Positions 25,097-33,892 of a stretch of 54,562 nucleotides of DNA are shown here, one piece after another (the stretch's first letter is position 1; every line of letters begins with the position of its first letter). The position numbers were made by a program, and so were the translations under genes. Origin of the DNA: Paenibacillus algorifonticola (GTDB taxonomy: Bacteria; Bacillota; Bacilli; Paenibacillales; Paenibacillaceae); the NCBI RefSeq assembly GCF_000971975.1, contig NZ_LAQO01000050.1, positions 1 to 54,562 of the forward strand, in the 5' to 3' direction. The notes below the pieces were generated by a model. It had not been told where the DNA came from. It ran no database searches and saw only the letters and a list, made by a program, of their open reading frames with translations.

Positions 25097-27097
25097 ATGA
25101 ATCGGATCATCCGTAACACTGGATTTTATTTGATCATCTTTTTGGTAACCGTCGGGATTATTCAGTTTATCAGCAATCAGAATGATACTACCGTCGAAAT
25201 ACGATATGATCAGCTTCGCGCTGCTATTAATGAGAACAACGTCGCGGAAATGATGATAAAGTACGATGGTCAGTCTTATTATATTTCTGGTAAATACATT
25301 AAACAGCCCGAAAACGCGAAGAGCATACAGTTCACATCGCGTGCAGGGATCGATTCAGGCGAGGTATTGCGTGAAGCCGCAGTGAAAAACGGTTTTGAGT
25401 TACAGTATAAACCAATGGATACGCCAAGTGTCTGGCTTACGCTCCTTACTTCCATCATTCCGTTTGTGATTATATTCATTCTGTTCTTCTTCTTAATGAA
25501 TCAAGCGCAAGGCGGCGGCGGTAAAGTCATGAATTTCGGCAAAAGCCGCGCTAAGCTTTACAATGAAGAGAAGAAGCGCATCACTTTCGAGGATGTGGCA
25601 GGGGCGGATGAGGAGAAGCAAGAGCTTGTTGAAGTTGTTGACTTCCTCAAAGATCCGCGTAAGTTTAATCTGGTAGGCGCCCGTATTCCTAAGGGTGTTC
25701 TGCTCAATGGTCCTCCAGGAACAGGTAAAACATTGCTTGCCCGTGCAGTGGCTGGTGAAGCAGGCGTGCCGTTCTTCAGTATTTCCGGTTCGGATTTCGT
25801 GGAAATGTTCGTCGGTGTCGGCGCATCCCGTGTCCGTGATTTGTTCGAAAATGCGAAGAAAAACGCACCTTGTATTATCTTTATCGATGAGATTGACGCC
25901 GTTGGTCGTCAACGTGGTGCTGGTCTTGGCGGCGGCCATGATGAGCGTGAGCAAACACTCAACCAATTGCTTGTCGAGATGGACGGCTTCGGAGCGAACG
26001 AAGGTATTATTATCGTTGCGGCAACGAACCGCCCTGATATTTTGGACCCTGCCTTGCTGCGTCCGGGACGTTTTGACCGTCAAATTACGGTAGACCGTCC
26101 AGATGTGAAAGGCCGTGAAGCGGTGCTTAAAGTTCATTCCCGCAATAAGCCGCTTAACAAGGACGTCAAGCTGGATATTATCGCAAGACGTACAACAGGC
26201 TTCTCTGGAGCGGATCTTGAAAACTTGCTGAACGAAGCAGCGTTGCTTGCTGCCCGTCGCAACAAGAAAGATATTGCGATGATCGAGGTTGATGAAGCCA
26301 TTGACCGCGTTATCGTAGGTACAGAGAAGAAAAGCCGCGTAATCAGCGATCGTGAGAAGCGTATTGTTGCTTTCCATGAAGCTGGACATACGATTATTGG
26401 ATTTTTCCTGGAGCATGCGGATCTCGTTCATAAAGTGACCATTATTCCTCGTGGTAAAGCTGGCGGTTACGTCATCATGCTGCCTAAGGAAGACCGGATG
26501 CTCGTAACGAAGCAGGAGCTGCTGGATAAAGTAACCGGCTTGCTTGGCGGACGTGTAGCTGAGGAATTGTTTATCGGCGAAATCGGCACAGGCGCGTACA
26601 GTGACTTTAAACAAGCAACGAGCATCGTTCGTGCGATGATTATGGAATACGGAATGAGCGACAAGCTTGGTCCATTGCAATTCGGAAGCTCGCAAGGACA
26701 GGTGTTCCTTGGACGTGATATCGGCCATGAACAAAATTACTCCGATGCGATCGCTTATGAAATTGACCAAGAGATGCAAGCGATTATTGGAGCTTGTTAT
26801 GAGCGTGCGAAAAAATTGCTCACCGAGAAATCGAAAGAGGTTCACGCCATTGCGGAGACACTTCTGTCTGTAGAGACGCTTGAAATGGATCAAATCAAAC
26901 GTTTGATCGAAACAGGCTCGCTTGAAATAGCGGAAGGCGAAGCAGAAAATGTTGCTGTTGAACCAACGACTGAACCAATCGTCGACACGATTGGCGATGT
27001 TAAGGTTCGTATTCAATCAAGGGAAGCAGGAGAAATGACTCCACCTTCATTGGATAAGCCTGATGATAAGTCGAACGATGAGGAAGAACCGAAATAA
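25097..27097 (+). CDS. ftsH: ATP-dependent zinc metalloprotease FtsH
   Basis: This 666-residue membrane protease forms hexamers that degrade membrane and regulatory proteins. Two N-terminal helices (9-27 and 112-134) enclose an extracytoplasmic domain. The AAA module has Walker A GPPGTGKT (205-212), Walker B IFIDEID (261-267) and the second region of homology ending RPGRFDRQI. The zinc site is HEAGH (427-431). The C-terminus is longer and more acidic than needed for catalysis. GAGGAGG is located upstream of ATG 25097. A strong terminator follows. In B. subtilis FtsH degrades Spo0E and so affects entry into sporulation. Confidence 0.97.
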   Translation: MNRIIRNTGFYLIIFLVTVGIIQFISNQNDTTVEIRYDQLRAAINENNVAEMMIKYDGQSYYISGKYIKQPENAKSIQFTSRAGIDSGEVLREAAVKNGFELQYKPMDTPSVWLTLLTSIIPFVIIFILFFFLMNQAQGGGGKVMNFGKSRAKLYNEEKKRITFEDVAGADEEKQELVEVVDFLKDPRKFNLVGARIPKGVLLNGPPGTGKTLLARAVAGEAGVPFFSISGSDFVEMFVGVGASRVRDLFENAKKNAPCIIFIDEIDAVGRQRGAGLGGGHDEREQTLNQLLVEMDGFGANEGIIIVAATNRPDILDPALLRPGRFDRQITVDRPDVKGREAVLKVHSRNKPLNKDVKLDIIARRTTGFSGADLENLLNEAALLAARRNKKDIAMIEVDEAIDRVIVGTEKKSRVISDREKRIVAFHEAGHTIIGFFLEHADLVHKVTIIPRGKAGGYVIMLPKEDRMLVTKQELLDKVTGLLGGRVAEELFIGEIGTGAYSDFKQATSIVRAMIMEYGMSDKLGPLQFGSSQGQVFLGRDIGHEQNYSDAIAYEIDQEMQAIIGACYERAKKLLTEKSKEVHAIAETLLSVETLEMDQIKRLIETGSLEIAEGEAENVAVEPTTEPIVDTIGDVKVRIQSREAGEMTPPSLDKPDDKSNDEEEPK

Positions 27098-27170
27098 ACA
27101 GGATGAGGGCGTGTTTTAAAACCCGGCATTGCCGGTCGTCGAACAACCGTCCTTTCCAGTTGTTTATGGA

Positions 27171-27217
27171 GACAGCTATTTTCTCAGTAGTGGCCGAGAA
27201 AATAGCTGTCTTTTTTT
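27171..27217 (+). terminator. Terminator after ftsH
   Basis: A perfect 15-bp stem (27171-27185 with 27196-27210) is followed by TTTTTTT. Repeat copy C starts immediately at the end of the T-run. Confidence 0.93.
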
Positions 27218-27318
27218 GAAATAAAAGCATTTATAAGTTACACACTTATAATGGGCTTATATTTCATCGCGAAACGGTAGCTTTGCCGCCAGAGGACGGC
27301 TTCAGCCGTTTACGCTTG
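27218..27318 (+). repeat. Intergenic double-hairpin repeat, copy C
   Basis: The first hairpin has outer arms AAATAAAAGC/GCTTATATTT and a perfect inner stem TTATAAGT/ACTTATAA. The second hairpin is GCGAAACGG/CCGTTTACGC with inner GCCG/CGGC. The rest of the gap (27319-27498) is AT-rich with no gene; it includes the imperfect palindrome GTCACATTACATGAC near 27475. Confidence 0.88.
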
Positions 27319-27498
27319 ATTAATTTTACTTTATTAATGTTCGGGTTTAGCCTATAATAATAGAGGTAAAACTTAGCAATTATATGGTTTTGTCGGGTGT
27401 GTGTCAGGTTTGAATGGTGTGTTTGGCACAAATGTTAAATAATTGTGAGATATAGGCGTGAACAAAATTTCTGTGTCACATTACATGACGTAAAATTG

Positions 27499-27526
27499 TT
27501 GACGTATATTGATTAGCAATTATAAT
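27499..27526 (+). promoter_or_regulatory. Promoter of the nucleoside transporter operon
   Basis: TTGACG at 27499 and TATAAT at 27521 are 16 bp apart, giving a leader of roughly 80 bases before nupN. I find no purine riboswitch core in the leader. Confidence 0.65.
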
Positions 27527-27613
27527 AAAGAGAATAGCAGCCAAACATAACAACAATAATAAAAGCAGGTAGGTTGCAGTTACAATACATCTATTTAAGG
27601 GGAGAAATCGAAG

Positions 27614-28690
27614 ATGAAAAAACGTTTAGGTTTTATGTTGTCTATTGTTCTTATGTTCGCATTAGTATTGTCTGCATGTGGCGGCGGCAGCAAAACCAAC
27701 AATGGTGCTTCTGGCACGAACGCATCAGCATCGCCTGAGGCGTCTGCGGCACCTGAAGAATCGGCAGCAGCGGGTGCAAAATTGAAAATCGGCATGGTTA
27801 CAGATGTCGGCGGCGTAAATGACAAATCCTTCAACCAAAGCGCTTGGGAAGGCTTGCAAAAAGTAACTAAAGACACAGGTTCCGAGACGAAATATCTTGA
27901 AAGTAAAGGCGACGCTGATATGGAACCGAATCTGCGTGCATTCGTTTCCGAGAAGTATGACATGACTTGGGGCGTAGGCTTCCTTTTTCAAGATGCAATG
28001 GGTAAAGTAGCGAAAGATAATCCCGATTCCAAATTCGGCATCATTGACTCCGCTGTTGACGCGCCAAATGTGGTTTCCGTTAACTTTGCGGCTAACGAAG
28101 GTTCGTTCCTTGTTGGTGTAGTTGCCGGCTTGACAACAAAGTCTAATAAAATTGGTTTTGTAGGCGGCATGGAAATTCCTAGCGTAACCGTGTTTGAGGC
28201 AGGCTTCAATGCAGGTGTGAAGGCGGTAAATCCAGATGCTAAGATTAGTCGTAACTATACAGGCGAATTCGGTAAACCAGACCTAGGTAAAGCTGCAGCA
28301 GCTGTAATGTACAATGATGGCGTAGATGTTATTTTCCAAGTTGCTGGCGGTACTGGTAACGGCGTATTTAACGAAGCAACAGCTCGTAAAAAAGCAGGGC
28401 AGGATGTATGGGTAATCGGTGTTGATAAGGACCAATCCATCGAGTTCGGCAACGAAGTAACGCTTACTTCCATGCTTAAAGGCGTTGAAGCTGCGATTTA
28501 CCAAGTTTCTACTGACCTGATTAACGGCAAATGGGAAGGCGGCAAATCGGTTGTTCTTGGTCTGAAAGACGGCGCAGTAGGTCTGCCAGAAAACAATCCT
28601 AACATTTCCGAAGATATTATGAAAAAAGTTGAAGAGTACAAACAACAAATTATCAGTGGTTCCCTCGTAGTTCCAACTGAAGTGAAATAA
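27614..28690 (+). CDS. nupN: BMP-family lipoprotein, substrate-binding protein of a nucleoside ABC transporter
   Basis: This 358-residue protein has a lipoprotein signal (MKKRLGFMLSIVLMFALVLSAC; lipid-modified Cys22) and then a Gly/Ser/Ala-rich linker. The Bmp/PnrA domain starts KIGMVTDVGGVNDKSFNQSAWEGL and contains DSAVDAPNVVSVNFAANEGSFLVG and GFVGGMEIPSV, typical of purine nucleoside binding proteins. It is anchored outside the membrane and delivers nucleosides such as guanosine to the permeases encoded downstream; the exact ligand is not visible. AAGGGGAG lies near 27600. A terminator separates it from the ATPase gene, which would keep its level above that of the membrane parts. Confidence 0.93.
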   Translation: MKKRLGFMLSIVLMFALVLSACGGGSKTNNGASGTNASASPEASAAPEESAAAGAKLKIGMVTDVGGVNDKSFNQSAWEGLQKVTKDTGSETKYLESKGDADMEPNLRAFVSEKYDMTWGVGFLFQDAMGKVAKDNPDSKFGIIDSAVDAPNVVSVNFAANEGSFLVGVVAGLTTKSNKIGFVGGMEIPSVTVFEAGFNAGVKAVNPDAKISRNYTGEFGKPDLGKAAAAVMYNDGVDVIFQVAGGTGNGVFNEATARKKAGQDVWVIGVDKDQSIEFGNEVTLTSMLKGVEAAIYQVSTDLINGKWEGGKSVVLGLKDGAVGLPENNPNISEDIMKKVEEYKQQIISGSLVVPTEVK

Positions 28691-28737
28691 TTTTCAATCT
28701 ATATTTGATGTCGTTTGTTTATTTATTATGTACAGCC

Positions 28738-28774
28738 GACAAGACCTGCTTTGAGCCGGTCTTGTCCTTTTTTG
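28738..28774 (+). terminator. Partial terminator inside the nup operon
   Basis: GACAAGACC pairs with GGTCTTGTC, followed by CTTTTTT. It lies between the binding-protein gene and the ATPase gene, the usual place for an attenuator in ABC operons. Confidence 0.85.
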
Positions 28775-28809
28775 AGATTGGGAGCTAACAAACCGGGGAG
28801 GATAACTGG

Positions 28810-30357
28810 ATGAAACAAAGTGCAGCGGCTGTCACACTTAAAGGGATTACGAAACGCTTTCCCGGTCTTGTAGCCAATGATTCGATTGATTTTGAGCTGA
28901 AGAAAGGCGAAATTCATGCATTGCTGGGCGAGAATGGTGCAGGGAAGTCTACGTTGATGAACATTTTATTCGGGTTGTATCAGCCAGACGAAGGGGAAAT
29001 TTGGGTCAATGGCAATAAAACGGTTATTGAAGGTGCAGGTAAAGCTATTGATCTAGGAATTGGTATGGTACATCAGCACTTCAAGCTGGTACAGCCATTT
29101 ACAGTGGCTGAAAATATTGTGCTTGGCAATGAGCCTCGTAAATTTGGCACATTCGTCAATTATAAGCAAGCAAATGATAAAGTCCGTTCCATCTCGGAGC
29201 GTTATGCATTGAAAGTAGATCCGCAGGTGCGGATTAAAGATATTACGGTGGGCATGCAGCAGCGTGTGGAAATTTTGAAAACATTGTACCGTGGCGCTGA
29301 AATTTTAATTTTTGATGAGCCAACTGCGGTGCTTACCGTACAAGAGATCGAAGAGCTGATTGGTATTTTGCGCAATTTAGCTGCAGAGGGCAAGTCCATT
29401 ATTTTGATTACTCATAAGCTCAAAGAGGTTATGGCGCTTGCAGATTCGGTTACGGTTATTCGCCGGGGCAAGGTTGTGCGTACCGTTACGACGAAAGAAA
29501 CGAATGAGCAGCAGCTTGCTGAGCTTATGGTTGGCCGTGACGTTAATTTCCAGGCGGTGAAGACAAAGAAAGAGCCCGGCGAGCTTATCGTTTCCGTTGA
29601 CAACCTTACGATGAAGGGCGAAGAGAACAAGCTCGTTCTAAATGGTGTAGCCTTTGATATCCGTGCAGGCGAAATTTTGGGTATTGCTGGCGTTGATGGC
29701 AATGGACAAAGTGAGCTGGTACAGGCCATTACAGGCATGCGTAAAGCATCAGGCGGCTCTGTAAAGCTTCATGGTAAGGAAATGATCAATAAAACGCCGC
29801 GCCAAATGTCCGTTGCAGGAGTCAGCCACATTCCAGAGGATCGTCACAAGCATGGAATGGTGCTCGATTTCACGCTCAGCGAAAATATGGTACTAGATAC
29901 GTATTTTGATCCGCAGTTCGGCAAAAATGGCTTTATCGATTATAAGGCGATAGACACACTTGCGAATCAATTAGTTACGGAGTTTGATGTACGTTCATCA
30001 GGCATTCAAGCGAAGGCCCGCTCCTTGTCAGGCGGTAATCAACAGAAGGCTATAATTGCCCGTGAGCTATGGAAAAATCCTTCTTTGCTCATTGCTGTGC
30101 AACCGACACGTGGTCTGGATATAGGCGCGATCGAATATGTGCATAAGCGGCTGATTGAAGCGCGAGATGCAGGTAAAGCAATTTTGCTTGTATCGTTTGA
30201 ATTGGATGAGCTGTACGCGTTGTCTGACCGCATTGCAGTGATGTATGAAGGTAAAATAATGGGCTATGCCGATGCTGATCAGCGTGATGATAAACAGCTG
30301 GGTCTAATGATGGCAGGCAATTCGGCAGCGAAACAGCCGACCAAAGGTGGGAGATAG
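28810..30357 (+). CDS. nupO: Nucleoside ABC transporter ATPase with two ABC domains
   Basis: This 515-residue protein is built like RbsA/NupO, with two ATPase domains in one chain. Domain 1 has Walker A GENGAGKST (40-48) and Walker B LIFDEPTAVLT. Domain 2 has a degenerate Walker A (GVDGNGQSE), a clear LSGGNQQKAIIAR signature and Walker B-like LLIAVQPTRGLD, where the catalytic Glu is Gln. Such asymmetry is normal in this subfamily. It powers nucleoside import through the two permeases encoded next. The start at 28810 has a GGGGAGG ribosome site. Confidence 0.94.
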   Translation: MKQSAAAVTLKGITKRFPGLVANDSIDFELKKGEIHALLGENGAGKSTLMNILFGLYQPDEGEIWVNGNKTVIEGAGKAIDLGIGMVHQHFKLVQPFTVAENIVLGNEPRKFGTFVNYKQANDKVRSISERYALKVDPQVRIKDITVGMQQRVEILKTLYRGAEILIFDEPTAVLTVQEIEELIGILRNLAAEGKSIILITHKLKEVMALADSVTVIRRGKVVRTVTTKETNEQQLAELMVGRDVNFQAVKTKKEPGELIVSVDNLTMKGEENKLVLNGVAFDIRAGEILGIAGVDGNGQSELVQAITGMRKASGGSVKLHGKEMINKTPRQMSVAGVSHIPEDRHKHGMVLDFTLSENMVLDTYFDPQFGKNGFIDYKAIDTLANQLVTEFDVRSSGIQAKARSLSGGNQQKAIIARELWKNPSLLIAVQPTRGLDIGAIEYVHKRLIEARDAGKAILLVSFELDELYALSDRIAVMYEGKIMGYADADQRDDKQLGLMMAGNSAAKQPTKGGR

Positions 30358-30362
30358 CGACC

Positions 30363-31457
30363 ATGGATAAAGTCAAAGGAATTGCTGACAAAACATTCAA
30401 TAAAACATCTTTCCTCGTCCCCTTGGTGGCTATCATTTTGGGTCTGTTATGCGGAGCTATAGCTATGCTGGCAGGCGGATTTGATCCTATTCTGGCTTAC
30501 CAATCGCTGCTTAAAAAGCTATTTGGCAGTCCTTACGATATGGGCGAGGCCATTCGTGCGATCACCCCACTGCTGTTTACAGGTACTGCGGTTGCTTTTG
30601 CTTTCCGTACGGGCTTGTTTAATATCGGAGTAGAGGGCCAGTTCATGATGGGTATGACTGGGGCAACGGTTATAGGGATCACGCTTGACCTTCCCTGGTA
30701 TCTGCATGCGCCGCTAGCTATTATTGTTGGGGCGTTGTGCGGCGGCTTATGGGCTGCGTTGACCGGCTATTTGAAGGCTGTCCGCGGCGTTAACGAAGTT
30801 ATCTCTTCCATTATGTTGAACTGGGTTGCGCTTTATTTATCCAATTACATTATCCGCGCGTTTTTTGTGGCAAAAGGGCAGCAAAAATCGGATCCGATTC
30901 AAGAATCGGCACTCGTATCGATTGGCTGGTTATCTGATGCGATGGATCATGCCCGTATGCATTGGGGTACCGTCATTGCCTTGCTGGGTATTGGCGTATT
31001 TTATATTATACTTTGGAGAACAAAGCAAGGTTATGAGCTTAGAGCAGTGGGACAAAGCCCTGATGCAGCGTTGTACGCAGGGATTAATGTCAATCGTACC
31101 ATTGTAAAGTCGATGTTTATTAGCGGCTTGTTTGCGGGGCTAGCGGGCGTATTCGAGACGCTGGGCGTATTTGGCTATCAGACGATGCTAGCAGCGCCAT
31201 GGGGTTACGGTTTTGATGGCATTGCGGTTGCATTGCTTGGCGGTAATACTCCAATTGGTGTATTGTTAGGCGCTATACTGTTCGGGGGGCTTAGCTATGG
31301 CTCTGCGGGTATGAGCTTCGGAGCGGGCGTGCCACCAGAGCTTGTTCGTATCGTTATTGGCTCGATCATTTTCTTTATTGCCTCGCATGGCATTGTAAAG
31401 TTTTTCATAAAACCATTCCTTGGACGACGTGCGGACAAGCGTAAGGAGGCGATCTAA
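30363..31457 (+). CDS. nupP: Nucleoside ABC transporter permease 1
   Basis: This 364-residue protein has around nine membrane helices and the BPD_transp_2 family pattern: RTGLFNIGVEGQFMMG, AVRGVNEVISSIMLNW and GYELRAVGQSPDAALYAGINV, the last being the coupling segment that touches the ATPase. It starts 5 bases after nupO and ends 1 base before the second permease gene. With NupQ it forms the membrane channel of the importer. Confidence 0.94.
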   Translation: MDKVKGIADKTFNKTSFLVPLVAIILGLLCGAIAMLAGGFDPILAYQSLLKKLFGSPYDMGEAIRAITPLLFTGTAVAFAFRTGLFNIGVEGQFMMGMTGATVIGITLDLPWYLHAPLAIIVGALCGGLWAALTGYLKAVRGVNEVISSIMLNWVALYLSNYIIRAFFVAKGQQKSDPIQESALVSIGWLSDAMDHARMHWGTVIALLGIGVFYIILWRTKQGYELRAVGQSPDAALYAGINVNRTIVKSMFISGLFAGLAGVFETLGVFGYQTMLAAPWGYGFDGIAVALLGGNTPIGVLLGAILFGGLSYGSAGMSFGAGVPPELVRIVIGSIIFFIASHGIVKFFIKPFLGRRADKRKEAI

Positions 31458-31458
31458 T

Positions 31459-32421
31459 ATGAATGCACTGGAAATATTGGGTCAGCTGATTAACGTTACA
31501 CTTGTATTTTCCACGGCGCTTATTTTCACCGGCCTCGGCGGTCTATTCTCCGAGCGCTCTGGCGTTATTAATATCGGTCTGGAAGGTTTGATGGTGTCAG
31601 GCGCATTCGCGGCGGCTGTCATTACCGACTATGCGATTCAAGCTGGTTATGAGGAATCAGCTCCATGGATTGGATTAGTGGGGGCATCGATATTCGGTGT
31701 GTTATTTGCCCTTCTGCATGCCGTATCGACTATCACGTTTAAAGCGGATCAGACGATTGTCGGTGTCGTTATTAATATTTTGGCGGCGGGCATCGCCATT
31801 TATTTGACGAAAAGCTTGTATGAAGGTTCGGGGCAGACAACAACGCTAACCCATGTATTCAATAAATGGGAAATCCCTTATTTATCTGATATTCCGTTTT
31901 TTGGAGAAGCGTTCTTTAAAGCCTATCCGACGACCTATGTTGTTATTTTGCTTGTCATTATCAGCTATATTGTGCTGTACAAAACGCATTTCGGCTTGCG
32001 CCTTCGCGCTGTGGGTGAATACCCAAGCTCGGCCGATACGGTAGGCATCAGCGTAACGAAATACCGTTATATCGGCGTGCTGCTCAGCGGCGCACTCGCA
32101 GGGCTTGGCGGTGCGACGATTACGTTAACGACGACGAGCAATTTTGCTCATAATACGATTTCGGGCCAAGGCTTTATCGCCATCGCAGCTGTTATTTTTG
32201 GAAAATGGAATCCGCTTGGCGTTGCGGGAGCCGCTATTTTCTTCGGCTTCGCGCAAGCGATTCGCAACTTTGCCCAGCTGTTCGAATGGTCGCAGCAAAT
32301 TCCGACCGAGTTTTTCTACATGCTGCCATACGTATTGACGTTGGTTGTACTCGTTGGTGCAGTAGGACGTTCTGCCGCTCCAGGCTCGCTTGGCGAACCA
32401 TACGATCCGGCAAAGCGTTAA
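31459..32421 (+). CDS. nupQ: Nucleoside ABC transporter permease 2
   Basis: A 320-residue partner of NupP in the same permease family, with ERSGVINIGLEGLMVSGA, ADQTIVGVVINILAAGIAIYLTK and the coupling motif GLRLRAVGEYPSSADTVGISV. The ATG at 31459 is preferred over the longer frame that overlaps nupP, because AAGGAGG lies 9 bases upstream and MNALEILGQ is a normal N-terminus. It ends the operon before a terminator and repeat copy D. Confidence 0.93.
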   Translation: MNALEILGQLINVTLVFSTALIFTGLGGLFSERSGVINIGLEGLMVSGAFAAAVITDYAIQAGYEESAPWIGLVGASIFGVLFALLHAVSTITFKADQTIVGVVINILAAGIAIYLTKSLYEGSGQTTTLTHVFNKWEIPYLSDIPFFGEAFFKAYPTTYVVILLVIISYIVLYKTHFGLRLRAVGEYPSSADTVGISVTKYRYIGVLLSGALAGLGGATITLTTTSNFAHNTISGQGFIAIAAVIFGKWNPLGVAGAAIFFGFAQAIRNFAQLFEWSQQIPTEFFYMLPYVLTLVVLVGAVGRSAAPGSLGEPYDPAKR

Positions 32422-32439
32422 CTGGATCACAAACCTCCA

Positions 32440-32491
32440 AACTTCCCATGGATATCACTTAAGTGTTGATCATTCTGTGGGAAGTTTTTTT
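32440..32491 (+). terminator. Terminator after nupQ
   Basis: AACTTCCCA pairs with TGGGAAGTT across a 29-base loop, followed by T residues. Repeat copy D begins right at the T-run. Confidence 0.78.
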
Positions 32492-32493
32492 GA

Positions 32494-32589
32494 AAATATA
32501 AGCATTTATAAGTATGCTCTTGAATATTGGCTTCTATTTCTCTGTGAAACGGGAATTGCCTCCAAGGGATGGCAACACCGTTTTCGCTA
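32494..32589 (+). repeat. Intergenic double-hairpin repeat, copy D (diverged)
   Basis: A diverged copy that keeps AAATATAAGCATTTATAAGT at the start and GTGAAACGG/CCGTTTTCGC for the second hairpin, with inner stem TTGCC/GGCAA. The stem bases changed together compared with other copies. The right arm of the first hairpin is decayed. Confidence 0.78.
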
Positions 32590-32613
32590 GGTTAGTCACA
32601 GAAAATCCACGAT

Positions 32614-32663
32614 TGTGGATAACTTGTTGATAACTATGTGCGCAAATGCTGCATTTATACACA
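32614..32663 (-). promoter_or_regulatory. Cluster of DnaA-box-like sites
   Basis: Three 9-mers match the DnaA box: TGTGGATAA at 32614-32622 (perfect TTATCCACA on the minus strand), TGTTGATAA at 32625-32633 (one mismatch, minus strand) and TTATACACA at 32655-32663 (plus strand, fits TTATNCACA). The first two start 11 bp apart, one helical turn. They lie about 80 bp upstream of the nad promoter. This is not oriC, as no dnaA or dnaN is nearby. Confidence 0.5.
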
Positions 32664-32740
32664 ATTGTCGCCAATGATGGAAAGTTTAACTGCGGCAGGT
32701 GCTATTTTCAAAGGGAATTCACACTTTTGTCATAAACGCA

Positions 32741-32769
32741 TTGACAGCATGATCTGCCTGGAGTAAATT
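32741..32769 (+). promoter_or_regulatory. Promoter of the nad operon
   Basis: TTGACA at 32741 and TAAATT at 32764, 17 bp apart. The leader (32776-32915) contains an imperfect hairpin built from CGACTTT...TTTGTG and CACAAAGTCG (about 32815-32853) that could regulate nadA; I do not recognise it as a known riboswitch. Confidence 0.7.
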
Positions 32770-32915
32770 AAACCTTATCAAATGAATTTACCGTAAAGGT
32801 TAAATGAAAGGCGAACGACTTTTTAGGTTTGTGCATCAATTCACAAAGTCGTTAGTAGCCATATCTGGAATGGGCAATCAGCTTGCCCTTCCCTCATAAG
32901 AGGAGAGGATTAACT

Positions 32916-33854
32916 GTGGAAGCACTGGCACTGGAACGCAAGGCGGAGCAGAACCGCGAACTGCGGGAACGGCTAATGCAATTGAAGAAAGAGCGCAACG
33001 CCATCATTCTTGCTCATTATTATCAGCGTGATGAAATTCAGGAGGTTGCGGATTTCCGCGGCGATTCGTTTTTGCTAGCTCAAAAAGCAGCGCAGACGGA
33101 TGCGGATGTCATCGTATTTTGCGGCGTGCATTTTATGGGTGAGAGCGCAAAAATTTTGGCTCCGAACAAAACGGTCATTATTCCGGACGAGCGTGCAGGC
33201 TGCCCGATGGCAGATATGGTCAATGTTGACGGTCTTCGCAAGCTCAAGGCTCAGCATCCTAATGCGACCGTGGTAACGTATATTAACTCTTCCGCTGAAA
33301 TTAAAGCAGAGACTGACATTTGCTGTACATCGGCGAATGCAGTTAACGTTGTGAACTCTGTTGAAGGACAAGACGTCATTTGGGTGCCGGACAAGAACCT
33401 TGGTCATTACGTGCAGCAGAAAACCGATAAGAATATGATTATCTGGGAAGGCTACTGCAACACTCATGACATGTTGACGGTGAAGGATGTAGAGGAAATG
33501 AAGGCGAAACACCCGAATGCGCAGTTTGTTGTGCATCCTGAGTGCCGCCCTGAAGTTGTGGAGCTGGGCGATTTTGTCGGCAGCACGACAGCGATTATTA
33601 AATATTGCAAGGAATCGGATTGCAAGGAGTTCATCGTCGGTACGGAGGATGGCACTGGTTATCAGCTGAGGCTGGACAGCCCGGACAAAACATTCCTTTT
33701 TGCATCTAAATATCTGGTTTGCCCGAACATGAAGGTTAATAACCTGAAAAAGCTGGTTAAATGCCTCGAAACGATGCAGCCGCAAATCTATGTACCGCCG
33801 CATGTGGCGGATCAAGCACGCTTGTCCCTTGAGCGCATGTTACTCGTGAAATAG
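32916..33854 (+). CDS. nadA: Quinolinate synthase NadA
   Basis: This iron-sulfur enzyme condenses iminoaspartate with dihydroxyacetone phosphate to quinolinate, the NAD precursor. The 312-residue protein is of the shorter NadA type. The three expected [4Fe-4S] cysteines are C96 (AGCPM), C181 (EGYCNTH) and C269 (VCPNM); their spacing of about 85 and 88 fits the family. LAHYYQRDEIQEVAD and the YINSSAEIKAETDICCTS block are also present. The start is GTG at 32916 with GGAGAGG just upstream; the longer frame adds only 11 unlikely residues. First gene of nadA-nadB-nadC. Confidence 0.95.
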   Translation: MEALALERKAEQNRELRERLMQLKKERNAIILAHYYQRDEIQEVADFRGDSFLLAQKAAQTDADVIVFCGVHFMGESAKILAPNKTVIIPDERAGCPMADMVNVDGLRKLKAQHPNATVVTYINSSAEIKAETDICCTSANAVNVVNSVEGQDVIWVPDKNLGHYVQQKTDKNMIIWEGYCNTHDMLTVKDVEEMKAKHPNAQFVVHPECRPEVVELGDFVGSTTAIIKYCKESDCKEFIVGTEDGTGYQLRLDSPDKTFLFASKYLVCPNMKVNNLKKLVKCLETMQPQIYVPPHVADQARLSLERMLLVK

Positions 33855-33892
33855 GAGCAGCATGCGCTACTCCTATGCCTGGAGGCGCAGAA

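Noticed and set aside
25493..27016. 507-codon open frame antisense to ftsH
   Set aside because: It lies entirely opposite ftsH, has no ribosome site, and its product is Cys/His/Asn-rich without motifs. It is a codon-bias shadow.
32614..32663. DnaA boxes as a replication origin
   Set aside because: Only three sites, no AT-rich unwinding region, and no dnaA/dnaN/rnpA-rpmH genes in the window.
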